Source: Glandiceps talaboti
Taxonomy: Eukaryota > Hemichordata > Enteropneusta > Spengelidae
Assembly (NCBI RefSeq): GCF_964340395.1
Contig: NC_135555.1
Span: forward strand, 22,427,225 to 22,491,224
Reading direction: 5' to 3'
Length of the DNA stretch: 64,000 nucleotides
Shown here: piece after piece, positions 48,990-59,810 of the stretch
How the letters are laid out: each line of letters opens with the position of its first letter
Position numbering within the stretch: position 1 is the stretch's first letter
Notes under the pieces: generated by a model
Databases searched by the model: none
Told to the model about the DNA's origin: nothing
What the model saw: only the letters and a program-made list of their open reading frames with translations
Made by a program: the position numbers and the translations under genes

Positions 48990-49241
48990 TTATGGTTTTC
49001 TCCACTCAAACTTAGCTAACGGATAAATAGCATCACAGAAAGCGATGTAATTAACGTCGTCTTTGTCGCCGATTTTAACATGGAACTGTTCATATAGAAG
49101 TTGGAATTCTCTTTCGCTGACTAAACTGTTGAGCTCCAGTTCACTGAGGACACGTCTGAATTGGGATCTAGAGACTGTACCGTTATGTACGCGGTCATAA
49201 TCTTCAAACAGTGGGAACAACTGCATACTCCTTGTACGAAC
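48990..49241 (-). CDS. EF-hand-like protein exon 14 (stop codon)
   Basis: The acceptor is ATTTGGTAG; 252 nt ending in TAA. It encodes the complete unit 8: loop DYDRVHNGTVSRSQF at residue 854, the second hand with KIGDKDDVNYIAF, and the C-terminus LAKFEWRKP. Candidate AATAAA signals for this strand lie at 48566-48571 and 48487-48492. Confidence 0.88.
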   Translation of the reverse strand, partial: VRTRSMQLFPLFEDYDRVHNGTVSRSQFRRVLSELELNSLVSEREFQLLYEQFHVKIGDKDDVNYIAFCDAIYPLAKFEWRKP

Positions 49242-52200
49242 CTACCAAATATACAAAACAAAGGATTGATTTTAGATGCATGTAGGCTGAGCAAGATAAT
49301 TAATAAAATATGCTCTGCACTTTGATATATTTTCTATTATATCATACAGGAGCCAAGATGTGGGATATATACTCTGGTCGTTCTACATCACGAGAATGCA
49401 TGTCTATGTCACTAGTTCTGCTGTGTTCAAAATATGAGTCAAAAAGTTCAAAATTGCTTTCCTAATTGATTGTGTCAGATGCAGGTATCATGTGTCGACA
49501 GAACAAAAAAAGAATAAATGACAATACAAGTAGGTGGTAAATAACAAAATTTTGACCAGTTCCCTACATCAGATTTTAATGAGATTGATTTGCACCCAGA
49601 CTGCAGCTGTACTAGGCAAATGAGATAACCACTCCCCAACTGATAATACGCCTTTCCAAAAATTTGCCATGGTGTGCTCTACTTCCTGTGTGTGTACCTT
49701 GGGGGTATACATGGTATAGGTTACTCGGTTAATCATAGAGCACTGCTGCTTTCCTTGATGTCTGAACAATATGAAAAAATCCCTGATTTACATTTCTACA
49801 GAATACCAAGGGATAAAGTTCTTAATAACCAGTACTATGAGGTGATGATACGCTCAATATGAGCGAGGGCGCTGTATTATCTATTTCCTGTTTGCAATCT
49901 GGAATGGCCTATTAACCATTAATTAAATTGATTACATACCCTATTAGCTAATCTTTCCAGTGTCTGCTGCAAGCACATTTTTTCTTCCGGAGGGAGAACA
50001 TTCTGTTCCACTTCTACGGGTACACGGTATTGTTGTGGTGTTAACAACAGTGCCTTCTCTAAATTCTTCACGGTAAAGATGCCTTCTATCTCATCATTGA
50101 ATTTCAAGTATTCCACATAGTTGGGATCTACTGGAGACTGGAAACTGAAGGAGTAGAGATGAATAGCGATTAATTGTCAGTATTGTAACTTATTGCATTA
50201 AGAATTTACCATGCTTGGGGTAATGGGTGGCTGAGTGGTTAAACCACTTGCCTCTTATCACTGCGGCCGGGGTTCGATCCCATTCAGGGTTTGATTAAAT
50301 TTACCACACTGTAAGAAGAGTGTCGTTCAGTTTGACTCTACCGAACAACGCAGGCTTTCCTCAGGTACTCTGGTTTACTCCTACATTAACACTGAACCCA
50401 TGAGGGATGGCCCTCACTGGACTTCTTGGGAGACAAGTGTTTATATACTTAGATGTTTATGATATCGATGGTCTATCTATTCACTACTTGAAGGTCCTTA
50501 ATGATTTCAATGATGAACGTTTCAATGATGTTCGTGTTACGTACGACTGTGCATTCGTCACTATTTTAGATGTCTTAGTTTGTTGTCTTGACCAATCAGA
50601 TCTCTTGATTTGCACCATCAATATACTGGTATAATATAATGCCATTTACTAGTATTTCATTTTGCCAGCCATCGACAAAATCAGAGAATGTTGAAGGTAT
50701 AGTTGAAATGAAGTTGAAACGTGAATTTTTATAAAGGAGGGCACTCTGATGAGCAATATTCACATGAAGTTTGTTGTTCATAACCTCACTGGATCAACTG
50801 TAGCAATGTTAGTCTATGTATAAGGTACCCAGTGACAGAGCACCCTCACTCATCTATAGTGTAGTTGGAGTTAAACATTGAGCATACTTACGCTTGTTCA
50901 AGAATGGCGACCTCTGACCCCTTTAAACCAAGATTGGCAGGATCCAAAGCACGACGGAATGTCTCCTTCTTCATGCGTCCTGTACGAAGTTTGTCGTAAT
51001 CACGTAGGAATTCCAAAATACGAATCCTCTCTTTCATCACCTGAGAAAATAAGAACAGATGTTAGAATTTTCAGAAATCATGTCAAATGATAGACTTGAA
51101 TTATTTTAAATATCCAAGTTCAATCATAATGTACATAACAACTGCCGACATCAGACCGTGGACAAACGGAAACTGTTACAAACAGGGAAAGTAAACAAAT
51201 GAATTGGATTAATAATACTTGGCACAGCATGTTGGAACAGCAGAGACTTGTATTACATTTCATGGTTTAATAAGAACAGTTTTATGGCCTCTTTATGTGT
51301 ATGTGATTTGTTTGTGAACATAAACTATTGCCAGTTATGTGACATGGCCATAAAATTGTATTTATTGGTTAGAATTTTGAGATTGATTAACAAAGACATG
51401 ATGTTAATGACTGTGTGGGTGGCTGTGAATGAATTTTAAATTTCATCTCATGCATCTCAGGACTTCTAGAGTAACAACTTTGACATACTGTGAGTGGAGG
51501 TGTAAATGGTAACGATACTGTATAGGAACTAGACTGTGAGTGGAGGTGTAAATGGTAACGATACTGTATAGGAACTAGACTGTGAGTGGAGGTGTAAATG
51601 GAAACAATACTGTATAGGAACTAGACTATATCATACTGGAAAAAAATGGTGTACATCATGTAAATTGAGCTTGTGGAAGTTTTCAAGAAAAAAAATGACA
51701 GGTTCATCTACTCTTAAATAGTAGTCCCTGTTGTATTAATACTAATACCAAAATATTAAGATATAAGTTATAACACAGACTGATATTTTTATAGTTCATG
51801 TATTAATTTGCAGGAACTTCATTTTGTCAGTTTGTTGCTGATTTCACTCACCTTGGACTTGATTTTGGTGAGAACACTGTCGACGTCTGTGCATGCATTC
51901 TTCTCTAGATTAACCACTCTACTGTTGACAGCGTGTAGTTCAACCAATCTTTCCTGATACTTCATGTCTTGTTTGACACCTGGTTGTAACTCTTCTAAGA
52001 ACCTCAAATAATTAAACCCAAAATTATCTGCAAATTTCATTTCCAAAGCAATCATTTCATCTTCTGTTGCGGTGAGGCTGAGATACGTCAAACACTGACG
52101 AAATTGTGAGTTGGTCACGTGGCCGCGATTATGACGATCGAAGTCCTGGAAACAAGGCTTTGCGAGAACTCGTCGTTGCATGGCTCTCCATTACGTTGTC

Positions 52201-54520
52201 TACGATTGAAACCACCATTCCATCGACGTTGTTCCAGTTTGTTGTACCAGGTTTATCCATTAAGAAGGTGTCTTGTGTAGGAACTTCGTTTGTTGGGGTC
52301 TTCTCTAAGTTTGGCTCAACTTGAGTAAACACTGGTAATAGATAAAAAGATCCACAAACCATAAATCCTACTTAAGCAACACAGGAAACAGTATTTTTCT
52401 GTTTTAACCAAGTGTTGACATACATTTAGCTTTATCCAAGGAATTCAAAATAAGTTTGACAACTTCTCATTTTGATATAAACGCTGATTTCTAAATATCA
52501 AATTTGAATCAAAACACTAATGAAAAATGAAGTTACTAAGTATTAGTTCGGTATTCACAGAACATCAAATTTTTATTTTCATGTACATTAATTTGATAAA
52601 AGACAACTAATTTTGAATAAATTATGACATTTATAAGACACAAATATTTCTCTGTAATTAATGCGATCTAGCAAGTTGGTCAAATACAGTTTTAATAATA
52701 ACAATAGAGTGAATTTATAATGTGCCTGTTTTTTGAAGAGCTCCAGTTGCAGACACAGAACTACTAACAGAATGAGAGGATACAGAGAGACAATTTGAAA
52801 ATATGGTAAGGATGCAGAGAGAAGTGTGTAAGTGAGTGAGAGTTAAGATTGAAATGGGTAGGTTTTAAGGGCAGAGTGGAAGGAAGACTTAGAGTTAGAG
52901 TGACAAAGAGTGAAGACTTCAAAACTGAAGCAGTGTAAGAAAGGGAACGCTCACCGAGCTTCTTTAGTGACAAAAATTGCAATCTATTTTTCATCTTGAT
53001 GTAAAAGCCCACATTAGATTAGGATTTTTAAGTTTTTCACTTTAGTACAGTCACTATAGAAATCTTATATCATATTATTATTACTTTTCAATATCTTAAA
53101 GGCCTATGTTTCAATCCTAGGCCATCACATCAGTGTTAATTATCTTAATGAGGATTAATTGAGATCATTCTTTTGTTCTAGACCAACTTTTTGGGGCAAA
53201 AAAAATAATTTTCAAACCTAAATTCAAATCCTACTTTGCAGTGGGCCTTTACACATCTAAACGAAAAATATATTGCAATTTTTTTTTAACATTACATGGA
53301 CACTGTTGCTATAGTTACCTGTGTCGACATCTACTTTGAAGTTTGGCCAGAGTACTCTACCGGGGTGTTTAGGATCATTATAGTAAGCACACAGAGCAAG
53401 AAACTCTGCCTCGGACAAGTTACTCTGTCCCATAGTACTCAAACCCATGGCTGTTAGACCAATACGGAAACGGGTCTGTGAGATTGAACCATTGCGTAGC
53501 GGATCAAAGTCTTGGAAGTATTCATTCACCTGAAAGATAAAGAAGAATTAGTAAATAAAAAATACCACATAAATAACGTCATACTAAAGTACATATATCT
53601 ATCACACATTTTGATTTTAGTATCCGGTAGGTTTTTTTCCAGTGTACAAGTGTGTATATATTTTTTATGTAAACATGTACACATTATTTTCTTGTGTACA
53701 AGTTTATACATTGTTTTCTAGTGTACAAGTATGTATATTTTTTCAAGTATACAAATGTAAACATTTTCTAATGTAAAAGTTTCACTTTGTACAGAGGCTG
53801 GTACTTGTTTTCAACCACACAGTATGTCCTCTAATGATAGCTAAAATTTGTTGTTGTGAGTCAAAATGAGAAAAACCGAGATTTCTTGTGAGTCACCACA
53901 TAGTATAAAGAGATAGGGGAATGCCAAATTTTGGTGCGTCACTAGATATTGTGTGCATCAGTGGCGTGTCAAATTGGCTGAGAGGACACACTAATCACAC
54001 ATACGTGTATGTTTGTACCTTGAATTTTTTTCCCTTCTTTTGCAGTGAACCATCACTTAGCCCACCAGTGTACTGGTGTACCTACCGTTCCTTTTTACAT
54101 CTTAGATAAAAAAAATAAAGTACATGTTCCTACCCAGATCCTATTAACTAATGAATGATGTCGTATTCTGCCTAAAACTTCTTCAAAGTTGACTTTACTG
54201 ATATCAACAGGTTTCTTGGTCACAACAGAAGCATCTCCTGCATCTTTCATTTCATCACTTCCAATAGTAAAGCCAACAAACTCTGCAATAAAATAGACAA
54301 TGTATAACAATCATTAACAAAAAATATGAGTGTGGCAGACAAATCTCAAATTTAAAGTTTAAAGGACTATGTTTCAATCCCAGGTCATTGCATTAGTGTT
54401 ATCTTAATAAAGTTTGCATGAGTTTTTGGGTAAGGAACACAATTTGAAAATGAATTATAGAAAGAAAACAAATTAACTTATCATAGTGAAGAAATCATTT
54501 TTTTTTACCCTTTCTTCTTC

Positions 54521-54595
<75 letters not shown>

Positions 54596-57500
54596 AACAA
54601 CAACAAGGTAATATTAGATATGTACCACAAATTACTTGCACTGGTGCACACACATACTAGTGGTATTTTCACTGCAGTGCAATATCAAAAACATTATTCC
54701 ATACCTAGCTGTATGCAAATGATATACAAGTGAGGACGCAATCGTTCACTACACACAAAATCATGTGATTGCACTGTATGATTTTTATGGAAATTTGCCA
54801 TATCAGATAAACATATATAATAACAGAACCCCATGCCACATGAGTTCCAGTGTGGGTACTCAGGGTATCTGCACTCATGCTTTCTGCTGCACTTTCACAA
54901 GTGTGGTGAGTGAAAGTGCAGGTGCAGAAAACACTGCAAGCACTCATACAAACACACTGAGTACGCCACACTACACTCGCTATGCTCGTGAGAGTACGGG
55001 CGCAGAAAGTTAACTGAAGTAAATTTCTGGATTGAATGATTGTAACTTGACAAATCAGATATATTACCTCTGTCCACAGCTTGGACAAATGCTGGATAGT
55101 TGACATCTCCACGGCGTTCTGGGTCTTCAAATTTACGACAAAGTAACTTGAAGTCTTCTGATTGCACATTGAGACTCAAGAAATGTAAGATACGACCAAA
55201 CTGGGAAAATGTGATGTTTCTTGTATTTGCTTTGCTCTGTTGAAAAGACAGAAATTAACTTGTAATGAACCTCATGGTTCTTTGAACTGGGACTGAGTGT
55301 CACAGAGTTTTGAAACCTACAAGGCCTTAAAAAACAACTTGTTTGGTTCCGGTTCCCCGACCCCACCTAGTTTTTTACGCTGACCCTAAACTGTTTTTAA
55401 TGTATTCGAGAAAAATAAAATAAAATCGCGAAAATTGTGAAGTCTCGCAAGAAATAGTGGATGTGGAAAATGACATCAACTTAAAAAGACAATATAAAAC
55501 TGTTCTTCCAATCTGTAATGGCTGTACATCTGATGAGATGAAGCCAATAACACAGAGAGAGACCATATGGAAAACTACAGAAAACATAACTACCTGAACT
55601 AGTCACACATGAAAAAAAAAAAATCCAAAAAAACCTCCCAAAACATCTACCTACCCCACCTATTCTAAAATTGAGTGTAATCGGAACCGCACAATTTTTA
55701 TTTTTAGGCCTAACACCCAAGCAAAATGATTTCACTTATATACCTGATATTCATGCTATAAATGATAGTGGTACACACTGAATTTGCTTTTCTGGGATGT
55801 AACAGATTGTATTGTCTATAGATAGACAAGTATTGAAAAGATTTTATAATAGGCCTTTCCAAAATTTGCCATGGTGGCGCTCTACTTCCTGTCTGTGTAC
55901 CTTGGGGTATACATTGTATAGGTTACTCAGTTAATCATAGAACACTCCTGCTTTCCCCTATGTCGGAACAATACGAAAAAAATCCCTGATTTACACTTCT
56001 ACAGAATACCAAGAAACAAAGCTCTTAAGAAACGATACTATGAGGTGATGATACCTCCAATTTGAGTGAGGGCGGTGTATTCTCAATTTCCTGTTTAAAA
56101 ACTAAGCCTCCTTCAAAAGAAAAAAAAAAAAGAGTTAAAAATTGTACATACTCTGTCATAGTCTTTGAAATAGGCATACATCACGATACGTCGTTCTTGT
56201 ACGGTTACTGACAAATCCATCAATACCTCAGCTACTCTGGCTTCTTCTACATCACTCAATGGATTGAGATATCTGGACAAAGCACCTAGTGGTGGTCTTT
56301 TCACTTCCATTGTTGGTTTCTTCTCCAAGTCTGGGTCATTAAATGCTGCAGATACAAACAAGTGAAATGATGACGGTATCCCATGTTATTTATCAATTAT
56401 ATATATAGATACATGTAGCAAGTTGATTGGTAAGAATGCACCATAAAATTAAAATATATACACCAACATTTTATGCTATGCTCCTTTATTTTCTTTAATA
56501 CAATTGTCCGATTAAAATTGAATTTCAAATCTATTTTCGTCAACAACTTGCAGAATTGTAATCCCCCCCCCCCCGGATATGGGTGGGCAGGGGGCGGATG
56601 AACATTTTTTTTTTTTTTTTTAAATATTTTTTTTATTTTCCAAAAGATTTTTTATTTAGTCATCTGACAAGAAAGCAATCAATATGATCCAGTTAACTGC
56701 CTCGTCTTCACTTGTCATTGAATGGGTTTACTGTGTTTATACACTCCTACTTATCCCTTCATGAAAAGAGTGAAGAGAATTTTCATCAAAGCTTGTCCCC
56801 TTGTGCTTGGCAGATGTTACTGAGTTAGCTTATGTCTATATTCTTACATTGAAATTTTACCTCCCTCCCACATACAATCTTTTTTGTGACGTCACCTAAC
56901 CATTTCACTTCATTGATCTCTTTCAACAAGACTTACCATTTTCCATTAGGTCACAGAATTCCTTGTATCGTACTCTGCCGTCTTTGATTTTGTAGTAATC
57001 CACCACTTTCTGTATATCACTGCGTGATAACTGTGCCTCCTTGCCCACAGCCAATGACAGACCACAGATGAACTGGTTCTCGGTGATAATGTAGCTACGT
57101 AGTCTGTCGTGATCACGGAAAAACTCAGTGGTACGGATACCATTTTTGTACACAGCTGTACGGATCTTGTCAAAGACATCATCAACGGACCGTGGTGCTA
57201 CAGTCTGAATTAGAAAAAACAACACATTAAGACTTTTATAATCTTGATTTGATCACTGAGCAATATCAAACCTTCTGATTTTTTGATTTTTTTTTTTTTT
57301 TTTTTTTGGGGGGGGGGGGGTAATTATACCAACCCCTAATCTACACAATTCATTGAACCAATATAGAACCAAACAACAGAAATCATAGTTGATAGAAGTA
57401 GTTTGCAAATGTGATATTTTCCTATAACTAGATATTATGCCCCAATATTTTTCTTTGTTCAGCCAAGGAAAATACAAGTGACCTCAGGGCACTTGTTACT

Positions 57501-59707
57501 TCTCGGCAAGTGACTCATAGTGACAACCCTTAGGTCATGAGTATTTTCCAGCTGAATGAAGAAACAATATTGGGAATAATATAATTATACCATCGCCAGT
57601 GATATAAAAGTAAAATTGGGGAAAGTAATGGCACTTTTGAAAGTTTTTACTCATATTTCGAACACAGCAGAACCAGTGACATAGACAATGTGTTGTCGTG
57701 ACATAGGCATGCGTTGTTGTGAGGTAGAACGACCAGAGTATATATTCCATATTTTTTTATTGAACCTGGCTTGCGCATGGTACAATACTACATTTTATCT
57801 GTCTCAACTACCCATTTCGAGTACCACAGGAAGGTCTTGTGTATTGGTAATAGCCAAACGATGTAATTTGAAAACAATCTATTGGATGACTAATTTTCTT
57901 CTTCATAACAGACATTTCCAATGCCTCATCAGCATCACTGATGAGACAATAATGATAAATTAATCCTCTGGGGAAAATACATCAAATCAGAAATTCCTAC
58001 ACGTTGACTTACCTTGGCTGGTATGTTATACTCAGCTTTAGCTGGGCTACCTGGATATTCTAAATCCTCAACCAAGGTGTCTTTGATAGCCTCTACATCA
58101 TGGTGGAAATTCAAGTAGTTACAGAGACTAGCTTTACTTGGATCCAGGTATTTCTGAGCCAGTGTTTGCATCTCATTCTCTGTCACATCTGGTGGACCAG
58201 GAAAACTACGATAGAACTGTAACACAAATGAAAATAAAGTTCAACGTCTGACCGAAAAAATAAAGATCTACAGATAGGACGATATTCCAACAGAAAATCC
58301 TCGCATCAATAACTATACTACGCTGTTTTGATTTGTGATATGTAACTATATCAGGTATCTATGTTACACTGTGATGTAGCGTTTAAAGTCTAATTTCAAA
58401 CACAGTATGTATGTCACGTGACTGTCACATGATGTCCATGTGATTTCTTCCTTACATGACTTTCTGTGACCAACCCATTGTGGTGACTCTGTCAAAATCT
58501 TCATAACACATTTGTCATGTGACTGTCACATGATGTCCATGTGATTTCTTTCTGACATGCCTTTCTGTGACCAATCCATTCTGGTGTCTGTCAACATCTA
58601 CATAACACATTTGTCATGTGACTGTCACATGGTGTCCATGTGATTTCTTTCTTACCTGGCTTTCTGTGACCAATCCATTGTGGTGTCTGTCAAAGTCTTC
58701 GTAACAAGTTCTGACATTGATTCCATGGTATTTATAAAATGGTGCAATTCTCCTCAGAATATCAGTACATCTACTACGAAAGGATGGACTGAGAGGACGT
58801 TGAGAGCGATGTATCCCCAGACTAAAGGATATAAAGAAAATAACGTTTTGGAAATGTGTCACATAACAACTATATAAAATCTCGACTGAGAGCAATAAAT
58901 ATCAATAGCGACTTCACAATAAATGTCAGTATGTGTCAGATGATAAACACATCTAATTGCATTTTGGAAAACAACAGCCACTAGTATTGAGGGTGATAAT
59001 ATTGATAACGACCTTATAATAAATGTGTCTAAACGATAAACATAATTCTGAAATTGTCACTGAGGGTAATAAACATTAATAATGACTCCACAATATCCCA
59101 TGGTGATTACATCAACAATATAAACTTCACCATATCCCTTCATAATTATAACAATAGCAATTTCACTATATTCCAGGGTAATAATACCAATAATGACTTT
59201 GTCATATCCCACTATGATTATATGAGTAATAACCTCATTATATCATTAATAACTTTGTGACATCACAGGTTTATAATGCTACTTATGAAATATTATCATA
59301 CCAGGAGAATAATCGATATAATGACCCAAGAATTTCAAAAGGTTAACAATACAATAATGACTTTGTGATATCTGGGCAATATATTTCATTATCTCATCTG
59401 TAATAAGTATTCAATAGCAAAGTGATATACTTACTATTCTGTGACTTCTACTTTTCTTGCTTGTGGTTCAGTCTTCAAATCATTTGGTTCAAAAACTGTG
59501 AAAAATACAATTTTAGATAAAAAAGTTACCACTCACTTTTAAAATAATGTCACATACCCCCAATTGTTCTAAATTACTGTCAATCAATCAATCATTCAAT
59601 CAATCAATCAATCAGTCAATCTATCAATTAATCAATCACGCAATCAATCAATCAATCAATCAATCAATCAGTCAGTCAGTCAGTCAATCAATCACTCAGT
59701 CAGTCAG

Positions 59708-59738
<31 letters not shown>

Positions 59739-59779
59739 CTCAATCAATCACTCACTCACTCACTCAATCAGTCAATCAG

Positions 59780-59810
<31 letters not shown>

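Noticed and set aside
50222-50300. A functional tRNA gene
   Set aside because: A- and B-box-like sequences are present but the acceptor stem does not pair and a SINE-type body follows.
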